A stretch of 64,000 bases of DNA from Spirochaetota bacterium (GTDB lineage Bacteria; Spirochaetota; Spirochaetia; Treponematales; UBA12059), in contig JADFDI010000008.1 in NCBI GenBank assembly GCA_018262985.1, positions 62,001 through 126,000 on the forward strand, given 5' to 3'. A program made the position numbers and the translations under genes. Within the stretch, counting starts at the first letter, position 1, and each line of letters opens with the position of its first letter. Below the pieces are notes generated by a model. That model was not told where the DNA came from and searched no databases. It saw nothing but the letters and a program-made list of their open reading frames with translations. Of this stretch, positions 27,277 through 38,404 are shown piece after piece.

Positions 27277-27306
27277 TTGCCTGTCCGCGCCGAATCGTTC
27301 TAGTAT
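27277..27306 (+). promoter_or_regulatory. Possible sigma70-like promoter upstream of pgi
   Basis: TTGCCT-18 nt-TAGTAT. Confidence 0.5.
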
Positions 27307-27384
27307 CTCTTTCCATACTGACACGGGTGGCACCCTCCGCGCCCTCCCGGCCGCGACCGCCTTCCCGACCTCAAGGAGCCCGCC

Positions 27385-28980
27385 GTGAGCGCTTTTCGCC
27401 GCCTCGATGAATGTCCGTCCTTCGCCGCCCTGCTCGCGGGCTCTCCGAAGCCCGAGGTCCGCGCCGACGCGTTCCGCGCGGCCTTCGACGGCGAGCGCGT
27501 CCGGAGCCGCGAGATTCCCGCGGGCGGCGGCCTCTCCTGGAACTGGGCGGCCATGGACGTCCTCGACGGCGAGCTGCCCCTGCTGGCGAGGCTCGCGGCC
27601 GAGCAGGAATGCGTCGCGAAGTACCGCGAGCTGGCCTCCGGCGCGTTCATGAACACGGGCGAGAACCGCATGGTGCTCCACCATCTGGCCCGCGGCGTGG
27701 TCGCGGGGCGTCCCGCCCACGCCGGCAAGGACCTGCGCGACTTCTACGAGGGCGAGCGCGCGCGCTTCTCCGCCTTCGCCGGGCTCGTCCGCTCCGGCAC
27801 CCTCAGGGGCGCCACCGGCAAGAAATTCGCCACGGTCGTCCAGATCGGCATCGGCGGCTCCGACCTCGGGCCGCGCGCGCTCCACATCGCGCTCTCCGCT
27901 TGGGCGAAGGCCGCGGGCAGGCTAAGCCTCGAGGCGCGCTTCGTCAGCAACGTCGACCCCGACGACGCCAACGCGACGCTCGACGGGCTCGACCTGGAAT
28001 CCACGCTCTTCGTGCTGGTGTCGAAGAGCGGCACCACCCAGGAGACCCTCGCCAACGAGTCGCTCGCCAAGGCCAAGCTGGAAAAGGCCGGGCTCCCGAG
28101 CGGAAAGCACCTGGTGGCGGTGACGAGCGAGACGAGCCCCCTGGCGCGGAACCCCGGCTACCTCGACTCGTTCTACATCGACGACTTCATCGGCGGCCGC
28201 TACTCCGCCTCGAGCGCGGTGGGCGGCGTCGTGCTCTCGCTCGCCTTCGGTCCCGAGACCTTCGCCGAATTCCTCGCGGGCGCGCACGAGGCGGACCTGC
28301 TCGCCCTCGAGCCCGACCCCATGAAGAACGCCGCCCTGCTCGACGCCCTGCTCGGCGTCCTCCAGCGGAACGTGCTCGGGCGCCCGACCGTGGCGGTACT
28401 GCCCTACTCCCAGGCGCTGTCGCGCTTCGCGGCCCACCTGCAGCAGCTCGACATGGAGTCCAACGGCAAGCGCGTCGACCGCTCCGGAGCGCCGCTCGCC
28501 TACGCCACCGGCCCCGTGGTCTTCGGCGAGCCGGGCACCAACGGCCAGCACTCGTTCTACCAGCTGCTGCATCAGGGCACCGACACCGTGCCGCTCGAGT
28601 TCGTCGGCTTCCTCGAAGGTCAGACTTCCGAGGACGTGCTCGTGGAAGGCTCGACGAGCCGGCGGAAGCTCGCCGCCAACCTCGCGGCGCAGATCGTCGC
28701 CTTCGCGCTCGGCAAGGACGACGCGGACGCGAACAAGCGCTTCCCGGGCGGCCGCCCCTCGAGCCTCATCCGCGGCAAGGCGCTCGACCCGCGCGCGCTC
28801 GGCGCGCTCCTGGCCCATTTCGAGAACAAGGTGATGTTCCAGGGCTTCCTCTGGAACCTGAACAGCTTCGACCAGGAGGGCGTCCAGCTCGGCAAGGTGC
28901 TGACCAAGCAGGTGCTCGGCGAGGGGCCGCTCGGGAGCGCGCTCGAAGCCTACGCCGACCTGCTCGGGGCGCGCGCGTGA
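27385..28980 (+). CDS. pgi: Glucose-6-phosphate isomerase
   Basis: 'VVQIGIGGSDLGPRALHIAL', 'LVSKSGTTQETLANE', 'GQHSFYQLLHQGTDTVPLEFVGF' PGI signatures; GTG start. Confidence 0.95.
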   Translation: MSAFRRLDECPSFAALLAGSPKPEVRADAFRAAFDGERVRSREIPAGGGLSWNWAAMDVLDGELPLLARLAAEQECVAKYRELASGAFMNTGENRMVLHHLARGVVAGRPAHAGKDLRDFYEGERARFSAFAGLVRSGTLRGATGKKFATVVQIGIGGSDLGPRALHIALSAWAKAAGRLSLEARFVSNVDPDDANATLDGLDLESTLFVLVSKSGTTQETLANESLAKAKLEKAGLPSGKHLVAVTSETSPLARNPGYLDSFYIDDFIGGRYSASSAVGGVVLSLAFGPETFAEFLAGAHEADLLALEPDPMKNAALLDALLGVLQRNVLGRPTVAVLPYSQALSRFAAHLQQLDMESNGKRVDRSGAPLAYATGPVVFGEPGTNGQHSFYQLLHQGTDTVPLEFVGFLEGQTSEDVLVEGSTSRRKLAANLAAQIVAFALGKDDADANKRFPGGRPSSLIRGKALDPRALGALLAHFENKVMFQGFLWNLNSFDQEGVQLGKVLTKQVLGEGPLGSALEAYADLLGARA

Positions 28981-30119
28981 GCTCGGGCGCACGGAAACCC
29001 GCGCGCTGCGTCGTCTTCACCGGAGGCGGCACGGGCGGGCACGTCTATCCGGGCCTCGCGGTCGCCGCCCGGCTCCGCGAGGCTTGGGACGGCCGCCTGG
29101 TCTGGATCGGCTCGGGCAAGGAAGTCGAACGCCGCGCGGTCGAAGCCGCCGGCATCGAGTTCCTGTCCGTGCCCTCGGGCAAGCTGAGGCGCGAGCTCAA
29201 CTTCCGCAACCTCGCCGACGCCTTCCGGGTGCTGGCCGGCTACTTCGCCTCGCGGCGCCTCCTCAAGCGACTCAGGCCGGCCCTGGTCTTCTCCAAGGGC
29301 GGCTACGTCTCGGTGCCGCCCTGCGCTGCCGCCGCCTCGCTCGGCATTCCCGTGTTCACCCACGAGTCCGACGCCACGCCCGGGCTCGCCACGCGGCTCA
29401 ACGCGCGGAAGGCCGAGCGGATCTTCGTCGCGTACGAGGCCACCCGCGAGCGCTTCCCGGAAGCCCTGCGCGGCCGCGTCGAGGCGCTCGGCAACCCGGT
29501 GCGGGCCGACCTCGACTCGGGGGACGCCGCCCGCGGACGGGCCTTCCTCGGCGCGGGCGAAGGCGTGCCCGTCATCCTCGTGCTCGGAGGAAGCCAGGGC
29601 GCGCGCCAGGTCAACGGCCTCGTGGAAGCGGCGCTGCCGGAGCTCGCGAAGGAAGCCTTCGTGGCCCACCAGTGCGGCGAGGCCGCGCCCCTCGAAGCGG
29701 CGGCGGCCGAGGGCCCTCGCTACCGGCGCCTACCCTTCATCGGCGCCGAGTACCCCGATATCGTAGCGGCCGCCGACCTGGTGGTGGGGCGCTCGGGCGC
29801 CGGCACCCTCTCGGAGTGCGGCCGCGCGGGCAAGCCCTTCGTGCTCGTGCCCCTGGCCGGAGCGGGCACGCGCGGCGACCAGGTGGACAACGCGCGCGTC
29901 TTCGAGGCCGCCGGCGCGGCGCTGGTCCTGGTCGGCGACGAGGCCACGCCCGAGCGGCTCGCGGCCGCCGCGCTCGGCATCCTGCGCGACCGCGCGAAGG
30001 CGCGGCTCATGGGCGAAGCCTCGCGGCGAGTGGCTGGCGGCGACGCCGCCCGGGCCATCGCGGCCCGCATCCTGGAGCGCGTCGGCGAAATACATGACGG
30101 AACGGAGGGCACGCGATGA
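28977..30119 (+). CDS. murG: UDP-N-acetylglucosamine--LPS/lipid II N-acetylglucosaminyltransferase MurG
   Basis: 'VVFTGGGTGGHVYPGLAVAARL', 'GGYVSVPPCAAAASLGIPVFTHESDATPGLATRLNA', 'LVLGGSQGARQVN', 'VVGRSGAGTLSE'; GTG start overlapping pgi stop. Confidence 0.97.
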   Translation: MSSGARKPARCVVFTGGGTGGHVYPGLAVAARLREAWDGRLVWIGSGKEVERRAVEAAGIEFLSVPSGKLRRELNFRNLADAFRVLAGYFASRRLLKRLRPALVFSKGGYVSVPPCAAAASLGIPVFTHESDATPGLATRLNARKAERIFVAYEATRERFPEALRGRVEALGNPVRADLDSGDAARGRAFLGAGEGVPVILVLGGSQGARQVNGLVEAALPELAKEAFVAHQCGEAAPLEAAAAEGPRYRRLPFIGAEYPDIVAAADLVVGRSGAGTLSECGRAGKPFVLVPLAGAGTRGDQVDNARVFEAAGAALVLVGDEATPERLAAAALGILRDRAKARLMGEASRRVAGGDAARAIAARILERVGEIHDGTEGTR

Positions 30120-30580
30120 ACACGCTCGATCTGGTTTTCGGCGCCTTGATCCTGCTCCTCGGCATCCGCGCCGCCTTCCGCGGCTTCGTGACCGAGGCGC
30201 TCTCGGTCGCCGCCCCCTTCGTCGCGGGCTGGGCGGCCGTGGCGCTCTTCGAAGGCGCGGCCGGCCTGGTCCGGGCCAAGACCGGCATGAGCGCGGGAGC
30301 CGGCGTCGTCTCCTTCGCGGCCATCTTCATCTTCGTCTTCGTGGTGGTGAAGGTGCTCGAGGGCATCATCGACCGCGCGCTCGAGGCCGCGAACCTCGAC
30401 CAGCTCGACCGCCTGCTCGGCTTCCTGCTCGGCCTGGCCGAGGGCGCCCTGCTTGCCGCGCTCGCCGTCATCGTGCTCGAGCGCCAGCCCTTCTTCGAGC
30501 TCGACGCCTTCCTCTCGGGCAGCTGGACCGTCCGCTTCCTCGCGCCGCTCATGGCCGAAGCCCTGCCGGCGGGGACCTGA
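30116..30580 (+). CDS. CvpA-family membrane protein
   Basis: 'NTLDLVFGALILLLGIRAAFRGFVTEALSVAAPFVAGWAAV...DRLLGFLLGLAEGALLAAL'. Confidence 0.88.
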   Translation: MNTLDLVFGALILLLGIRAAFRGFVTEALSVAAPFVAGWAAVALFEGAAGLVRAKTGMSAGAGVVSFAAIFIFVFVVVKVLEGIIDRALEAANLDQLDRLLGFLLGLAEGALLAALAVIVLERQPFFELDAFLSGSWTVRFLAPLMAEALPAGT

Positions 30581-30582
30581 GC

Positions 30583-31851
30583 GTGTTCGAGAACCTGCTC
30601 GCCCAGGAGGAGGCCGCTTCGCTCCTCCTCGCCGACTTCCGCTCGGGCTCGCTGCCACCGACCCTGCTCTTCGCGGGACCGGCGAATTCGGGCAAGCTCA
30701 GCGCGGCCCTCGAGCTCGCGCGCGGGCTCTCCTGCGAGGCGGCGGAGCCTGGCGCCTGGAACTGCGCCTGTCCCGCGTGTGAGCGCCACCGCGCCCTCCT
30801 CCATCAGGATCTGCTCCTCCTCGGCCCGAAGCCCTTCCACGCGGAGATCGCGGCGGCCGGGGAACTCCTTTCGCGCGCGCCGGAACAGAAGGCCGCGCGC
30901 TTCCTCTTCGTCAGGGCCGTCCGCAAGCTCCGCGCGCGTTTTTCTCCCGTGCTCTTCGACGGCGAGGAGGGGCGGCTCGCCAAGGCCGCCCAGCTCGTAC
31001 AGGACCTCGACGCCCTCGTCGACGAGGCGGAACCCGGCGCCGCCCTCGATCCGGAGCGCGCCGCCGCGCTCGTTCCGAAGTTGCTTCCGCTCGCGCAAAA
31101 GCTCGAAGCCCTGGTTCCCGACGCGGTGCCGATCTGGCAGATCCGCGCGCTCGAGCGCTGGATGCGCGTCGCCCCGGCGGGCCTCGCCAAGACCGTCGTC
31201 ATCGAGAACGCCGACCGCATGCTGGACGGCGCGCGCAACGCCCTGCTCAAGGCGCTCGAGGAACCGCCTTCGCGCGTGCGCTTCGTGCTCTGCGCCGAAC
31301 GGCGCGGCGCCATGATCGCGACCATCCTCTCGCGCTCGCGCACCTATCGCTTCCGAGCGCGCGACGCCGACGCCTCGCGCCTCGTGCTCGAGCGCGTGTT
31401 CCGCGCCCTCCCGCCGCTGCCCGAGAGCCTCGACGCCTTCCTGGCCTCGCGCGCTCCGGGCGGAGCCAATCCCCTGCTCGAAAGGACGCGCGGCCTCGTG
31501 GGCGCCCTGCTCGCCGAGCGCGCGGCGCGCGAACGACTCGACCCGCCGCTCGCCGAGCTCGCCGCGGCGTCGGATCCGGATCCCGCGGCCGCGCTGGAAG
31601 CGCTCCGCGAGGCCTCGGGCGATTTCGGGAAGGACGAGGACGCGGCCTCGACGGGCTTCGAAGGCTTCCTCAAGGCATTCGCGCGCGTGCTCCGGGAGCT
31701 CGCGCGGGACCGACGGAGCGGCCCGGAGGCCATCGCGCTCGCGACTCGCTGGAACGCGCTCGTGGCGGAAGCCCGGCGCGACCACGGCACCTTCAACCTG
31801 TCGCCGCAATCGCTCGCCGAGCGCCTCGTCGCGGCGGCGCGGAGGGCCTAG
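30583..31851 (+). CDS. holB: DNA polymerase III delta'-like clamp-loader subunit
   Basis: 'PPTLLFAGPANSGKLSAALELARGLSC', 'CACPACERH', 'VIENADRMLDGARNALLKALEEPPSRVRFVLCAE' clamp-loader motifs; GTG start. Confidence 0.85.
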   Translation: MFENLLAQEEAASLLLADFRSGSLPPTLLFAGPANSGKLSAALELARGLSCEAAEPGAWNCACPACERHRALLHQDLLLLGPKPFHAEIAAAGELLSRAPEQKAARFLFVRAVRKLRARFSPVLFDGEEGRLAKAAQLVQDLDALVDEAEPGAALDPERAAALVPKLLPLAQKLEALVPDAVPIWQIRALERWMRVAPAGLAKTVVIENADRMLDGARNALLKALEEPPSRVRFVLCAERRGAMIATILSRSRTYRFRARDADASRLVLERVFRALPPLPESLDAFLASRAPGGANPLLERTRGLVGALLAERAARERLDPPLAELAAASDPDPAAALEALREASGDFGKDEDAASTGFEGFLKAFARVLRELARDRRSGPEAIALATRWNALVAEARRDHGTFNLSPQSLAERLVAAARRA

Positions 31852-31852
31852 G

Positions 31853-33051
31853 GTGCGGCGCTTCCTCGAGCGCGCGCTTGCCAAGGCCTGGCGCATGGAC
31901 GCGGGCCAGCTGCGCGACCTCCTCGTCTCGGTGGCCTCGGAGAACTCGCTGCTCGAGGCGGTCCTCGAATCCACCCTCGACGGCATCGTTGTCTGCGATC
32001 CGGACGACGTGCCGCTCTTGTTCAACAAGGCCGCGGAGCGCCTGCTCCCCCTCGCCCTCGAGGGCGCCTTCGACCGCCCCCTCTGGGAGAGCGTCACGGA
32101 CGACGACCTGGCGGACTTCCTCGAGGAAGTGCTCAGGTCGGACGGCAAGGAGCTCGACCGCGCGTTCGCGGTTGACTCCAAGGGCGCGTCCCGCATCGTG
32201 TCGGTGTCGGTCACCCCGCTCGTGCGCGAGCGGAGCGTGCAGGGCACCCTGGTTCACGTCGAGGACGTCACCGACAAGAAGCGCGAGGAAGCGCGGCTCC
32301 GTCGCGCCGAGAGCCTCGCCTCGCTGACCACCTTGGCCGCCGGCGTCGCGCACGAGATCAAGAACCCGCTCGGCGCCGTCGGCATCCACCTGCAGCTGGC
32401 CCGGAAGGCGCTCGCGGCCGAGGCGAAGGGCCACGGCTGCGAGATAGACGGCAAGGTGACGCGGCACCTGGACGTGGTCGAGGAGGAGCTCGACCGGCTC
32501 AACCGCATCGTGCTCGACTTCCTCTTCGCCGTGCGCCCCATGGACGTCGCGCCCGAGGAGGACGACCTCGACAAGGTGGTCAGGGAAGCCGCCGAGCTCG
32601 TGCGGCCCGAGGCCGAGGGAGCGGGCGTCAGGCTGGAGCTCTCGCTCTCGCTATCCCTGCCCCGCGTCCGCATCGACCGCCGCTACGTCCGCCAGGCCAT
32701 CCTCAACCTGGCGAAGAACGCCATCGCCGCCACGCCGGAGGGCGGCGTCCTCCGCTTCGCGACCGCCCGGACCGACGAGGCCGTGGCGCTGGAGATCTCC
32801 GATACGGGCGCGGGGATCGCCGAGGAGAACCTCGGCAAGATCTTCGAACCCTACTACACCACCAAGTCCGACGGCACGGGCCTCGGCCTCACCATCACCT
32901 ACAAGATCATGAAGGAGCACGGCGGCGACATACAGGTGCGCTCGAGGCCGGGGCAGGGCACGACCTTCACCCTGGTCTTCCCGCTGCCGCGCACCGAGCG
33001 GCGCCTGCTCGAGTACGACGCCGAACTCCGCGCGGAAGCCGAAGGGAGGGA

Positions 33052-33055
<4 letters not shown>
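31853..33055 (+). CDS. PAS-domain sensor histidine kinase (NtrB/AtoS type, no TM)
   Basis: 'LTTLAAGVAHEIKNPLGAVGIHLQLA' H-box; 'NLAKNAIAATPEGG', 'DTGAGIAEENLGKIFEPYYTTKSDGTGLGLTITYKIM'. Confidence 0.95.
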
Positions 33056-34409
<1,354 letters not shown>

Positions 34410-34413
<4 letters not shown>

Positions 34414-35087
34414 GCGCCCCCGCCCTGTTCGACGTCATCGGCCCGGTCATGATCGGTCCCTCCAGCTCGCACACCGCCGGCGTGGCGCGCATCTGCTTCC
34501 TCGCGCGCAAGGCCTTCGGCGAGCGGCCCGAAAAGGCGCGCGTCGCCTTCCACGGCTCGCTCGCCGCCACCTGGCGCGGGCACGGCTCGGACAAGGCGGC
34601 CCTCGCGGGGCTCCTCGGCCTTCACCCTGAGGACGAGCGGCTCTCGTTCGCCCGCGAGCTAGCCGACCGCGAGGGGCTCGTCGTGGATTTCGTCGAGGTC
34701 CGGGAAAGCGACCCGGGCCTCCATCCGAACACCTTGCGCGTCGAGCTCGAGGGCGGCGGGCGGAAGCTCTCCATCACGGGCAGCTCGATCGGGGGCGGGG
34801 CCGTGCGCGTCGAGAACGTCAACGGCTTTCCCGCGAGCATCTCGGGCGAGCTGGACGCGGTCCTCGTGCGGCACCGGGACCGCCCGGGCGTGATCGCCGG
34901 GGTGACCGGCATCCTCGCGGCGGCGGGCGTCAACATCGCCACCGCGGCGAGCCGCCGGAACCAGAAGGGCGACGAAGCCCTTCTGGTCGTCGAGGTGGAC
35001 GGCGTGCCGCCGGGAGCCGCCCTCGAGGCCATCAAGGCCCTGGGCGAGGTGCTCGCCGCCGTCCACCTGCCCTCCGTCGTGTCCTGA
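34410..35087 (+). CDS. sdaAB: L-serine dehydratase, beta subunit
   Basis: 'LFDVIGPVMIGPSSSHTAGVARI', 'ITGSSIGGGAVRVENVNG', ACT domain 'HRDRPGVIAGVTGILAAAGVNIATA'; GTG start. Confidence 0.95.
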
Positions 35088-35102
35088 AGGAAGGAAATCC
35101 GC

Positions 35103-36011
35103 ATGCGCACCTCGTTCTCTTCCGCCGCCGAGCTGCTCGCCCTCGTCGCCGCCGACGGCCGTTCCCTGCCCGAGTGGATGGTGGCCCGAGAAGCCTTCCT
35201 GACGGGCCGCGACGGGGCGGCCGTGCGGGACGAGATCGCGCGTCGGCTCTCCATCACGCGCACGGCCCTGGCGCGCGGCTTCAAGGAACCCCAGCGCTCC
35301 GTCTCGGGGCTCACCGACGGCGCCGCCGCGAAACTCCACGCGCTCGCGGAGCCGCCCGTCCGCGACGAGCTCTGGAACCGCGCGCTCGCCTACGCGGTCG
35401 CCATCAACGAGGTCTCCGCCTGCGGCGGCCGCATCGTTGCCTTCCCGACCGCGGGCTCGAGCGGCATCGTGCCGGGGCTCCTGTGGGCCTGGCGCGACGA
35501 ACGGGAAGGCGACCTGACGGCGTCGAGCCCGAGGCTCCAGGACGCGGTCGCCGTCGCGGGCGCCATCGGCGCCGTCATCGCCGCCCGCGCCACGCTTTCC
35601 GGCGCGGCGGGCGGCTGCCAGGCGGAGTGCGGCGCCGCGGCCGCCATGGGCTCAGGCGCGCTCGCCTGGCTCGCCTCCGGCGACCCGGACCGCGCGTTCA
35701 ACGCCGCTGCCCTCTCGCTCAAGAATTCGCTCGGCCTGGCCTGCGACCCCGTGGCGGGCCTCGTCGAGGTGCCCTGCGTCAAGCGCAACGCCTTCCTCGC
35801 GGGCAACGCCCTGGTCGCCCTGACCCTCGACTCGGCCGGAGTCCGGAGCGCCGTGCCCTTCGACGAGGTGGTCTCGGCCATGAAGGCCATCGGCGACATG
35901 ATGAGCCCCCAGCTCAAGGAGAGCGCGGAAGGAGGGCTCGCGATGACGCCGACGGGGCTCCGCGCGAAGGCGGCGATGGAAGCCGGCTTCCCGGACGCCA
36001 GCCGCTCCTGA
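35103..36011 (+). CDS. sdaAA: L-serine dehydratase, alpha subunit
   Basis: 'AVAINEVSACGGRIVAFPTAGSSGIVPGLL...GAAGGCQAECGAAAAMGSGAL...NSLGLACDPVAGLVEVPCVKRNAF'. Confidence 0.96.
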   Translation: MRTSFSSAAELLALVAADGRSLPEWMVAREAFLTGRDGAAVRDEIARRLSITRTALARGFKEPQRSVSGLTDGAAAKLHALAEPPVRDELWNRALAYAVAINEVSACGGRIVAFPTAGSSGIVPGLLWAWRDEREGDLTASSPRLQDAVAVAGAIGAVIAARATLSGAAGGCQAECGAAAAMGSGALAWLASGDPDRAFNAAALSLKNSLGLACDPVAGLVEVPCVKRNAFLAGNALVALTLDSAGVRSAVPFDEVVSAMKAIGDMMSPQLKESAEGGLAMTPTGLRAKAAMEAGFPDASRS

Positions 36012-36077
36012 ACGGGCCGTCGGCCGCGGGCTTCCGGACCCGCGCCCGACTCGCCGGAGATGCCCGGAGGGAGCCGC

Positions 36078-36710
36078 TCAGGAACCGAGCGAGGCCAGGA
36101 TGGCCGCGGCCTCGAGCCGCTCGACCGCGTCGCCTTCGGTTCGGGCGACGCGGAGCGCCTCCGCGAAGACCGGCTCGGCGGTGCCCTTCGCGACCAGGCG
36201 GATCTGGGCGCGGAGCGGGGCGGAGGCGCGCGCGTAGAGGCTCGCGAGTTCGGGTCCGGCCTGCCTGAGGCCCAGGACGGCGACGGAACGCACGGCCGCG
36301 GCCTGCACCCTCTCGTCCCGGTCGAACAGGGCCTTGCGGAGGAAGATCCACGCGCTCCGCCTTCCTGAAAGCCCGAGCATCGTCGCCGCCCGTGCCCGTT
36401 CGCCCGAGTCCTTCGAGGTCGCGAGCACCCCTCCGAGCGCGAAGATGTCGGGAGCGCCGCTCCGTCCGCCTCCCCCCGCTTCGGGCTCGGCCGGATCGGG
36501 CCGCGGCGCGCGGCCCGAAGGCAGGCCCGGGCGTATCGTCAGCGTCTTGTAGGCCTTGACCACGCGGTCGAAGCGCCCCGCCGTGCGGGGGTCCTTCGAG
36601 GCGTCGGGATGGAGGCGCTTGGCGAGCTGGCGGTAGGCGGTCCGGATGTCGACCGAGGGAGCGCCCGGCTCGAGCCCCAGGGTGGCCCAGGGTTCGCTTT
36701 CGGATTTCAC
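36078..36710 (-). CDS. J-domain protein with C-terminal HEAT-like repeats
   Basis: 'WATLGLEPGAPSVDIRTAYRQLAKRLHPDASKDPRTAGRFDRVVKAYKTL' contains HPD; C-terminal 'DERVQAAAVRSVAVLGL' HEAT-like. Confidence 0.85.
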   Translation of the reverse strand: MKSESEPWATLGLEPGAPSVDIRTAYRQLAKRLHPDASKDPRTAGRFDRVVKAYKTLTIRPGLPSGRAPRPDPAEPEAGGGGRSGAPDIFALGGVLATSKDSGERARAATMLGLSGRRSAWIFLRKALFDRDERVQAAAVRSVAVLGLRQAGPELASLYARASAPLRAQIRLVAKGTAEPVFAEALRVARTEGDAVERLEAAAILASLGS

Positions 36711-38404
36711 CGCGCGCCTCCGGCCGCGCCGAGTCCCGTCCGGGTCGGGACGCCCTCGTCGCGGGCGGCGAAGAGCTCGCCGGCCAGGGCCTCGAGGACC
36801 GCCCGCGCCTCCGCGCGCGAGGCGGCGTCGCCCTCCGCGACGGCCTTGCGCGCCGCGGACACGGCCTCCTCGAGCTCGTCGGCCAGGCCGGCCTCGAGCG
36901 CCGTTCGGCCGGACAGCTCCGCGACCCGCGTGGCGAGCAGGGCCAGCTTGGCCGCGTCGTCCGAGCCGGATCCGGAGACCACCACGCGCTGCTCGGCTCC
37001 CGTGTCCAGGTCCTTGGCGCGCACGCGCAGGAGGTCGCTCTCGTCGATGGCGAACTCCACGAGGATGCGCGGCTCGCCCCGGCGCGCCTTGCGCACCCCC
37101 GCGAGCAGGAAGCGGCCGAGCGAGAGGTTGTCCCTTGCCTTCTTCCCCTCGCCCTGGATGACGTGGATCTCGACGGTGTCCTGCCCGTCCGCTATCGTGG
37201 TGAAGACGCGGCGCTTGCGCGCCGGCAGGCCCTCGTTCCGCTGCACGAGGACCGCGCAGGCCCCTCCCTCGATCTCGACCCCGTAGGAAAACGAGGCGAC
37301 GTCGCGGACCGCGAAGCCCTCGGCCTCCCCGGACACTATGGCCGCCTCGACCGCGGCGCCCGAGGCGACGATCTCCTCGAAATTGACCCGCGACTCGGGC
37401 GCCCTCCGCACGAGGGGCGCGAGCAGCTCCCCGACCAGCGGCATGCGGCTCGAGCCGCCCGACAGCACCAGGGCGCCCACCTCCGCGGGCTCGACTTCCG
37501 CCGTACGGAGCGCTTCGGCGGTGAGCAGCACGGTCCGCTCGACGAAGGGCCGCGCGAGCTCCTCGAAGCGGGTCCGCGTCACCGTGAACGAGGGATGCGA
37601 GAGCGCTCCGCCCGAACCCATGAAGGGCATGACGATCTCGGTCGACTCGCGGCTCGAAAGCTCGATCTTGGCGCGCTCGACCAGGTCCCAGAGCTGCTGG
37701 CTCAGGAAGAGGTCCCCTTCGGCGTCGAGGCCGTAGTCGCGCTTGAAGGCGGCCGCGATCTCGGCGTACAGGGCCGCGTCGATGTCGAGGCCGCCGAGCC
37801 GGTCGTCGCCCGCGCTCGAGAGGACCTCGCAGGCGGAGCCGCGCGACCGCAGGACGGTGACGTCGAAGGTTCCGCCCCCGAAGTCGTACACGAGCACGAG
37901 GGTGTCCGCGCCGGGTTTCTGCCGATCCAGCCAGGCCCTGGCCAGCGCGGCGGCCGTCGGCTCGTTGACCAGGCGGAGCGCGTCCAGCCCGGCGAGCGCC
38001 GCGGCTTCGCGCAGGGACCGCCTCTGCGCGTCGGAGAAGCGCGCGGGCACCGTGATCACGGCGCTTTCGACCGGGAATCCGAGGAAGCGCTCGGCGTCGG
38101 AACGCAGCTTGCGGAAGATTTCCGCCGCCACGTCCTCGGCCCGCAGCTCGCGGCCGCCGACCTTGAGGAGCGCCTTGGTTCCGAGCAGGCGCTTGACCGC
38201 GCGGACCGTGTCCGCGGGCGCCGCGATGGCTCGGTTCTTGGCCGACTCCCCCACCAGCACCTCGCCGCCCGGAGCGTAGGAGACCACGCTCGGGGTGAAG
38301 CGCGCGCCGCGCTCGTTCGGCACGATGACGGTGCGCCCCGAGTCCAGCCAGGCGCAGAGGGCGTTGGTGGTGCCGAAATCGATGCCGATGACGCGGCCGC
38401 TCAC
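36707..38404 (-). CDS. Hsp70 family chaperone (DnaK/HscA-like)
   Basis: 'VIGIDFGTTNALCAWLDSGR', 'VITVPARFSDAQRRSLREAAALAGLDALRLVNEPTAAALA', 'LVYDFGGGTFDVTVL', 'LVLSGGSSRMPLVGELL'; GTG start. Confidence 0.93.
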   Translation of the reverse strand: MSGRVIGIDFGTTNALCAWLDSGRTVIVPNERGARFTPSVVSYAPGGEVLVGESAKNRAIAAPADTVRAVKRLLGTKALLKVGGRELRAEDVAAEIFRKLRSDAERFLGFPVESAVITVPARFSDAQRRSLREAAALAGLDALRLVNEPTAAALARAWLDRQKPGADTLVLVYDFGGGTFDVTVLRSRGSACEVLSSAGDDRLGGLDIDAALYAEIAAAFKRDYGLDAEGDLFLSQQLWDLVERAKIELSSRESTEIVMPFMGSGGALSHPSFTVTRTRFEELARPFVERTVLLTAEALRTAEVEPAEVGALVLSGGSSRMPLVGELLAPLVRRAPESRVNFEEIVASGAAVEAAIVSGEAEGFAVRDVASFSYGVEIEGGACAVLVQRNEGLPARKRRVFTTIADGQDTVEIHVIQGEGKKARDNLSLGRFLLAGVRKARRGEPRILVEFAIDESDLLRVRAKDLDTGAEQRVVVSGSGSDDAAKLALLATRVAELSGRTALEAGLADELEEAVSAARKAVAEGDAASRAEARAVLEALAGELFAARDEGVPTRTGLGAAGGAR

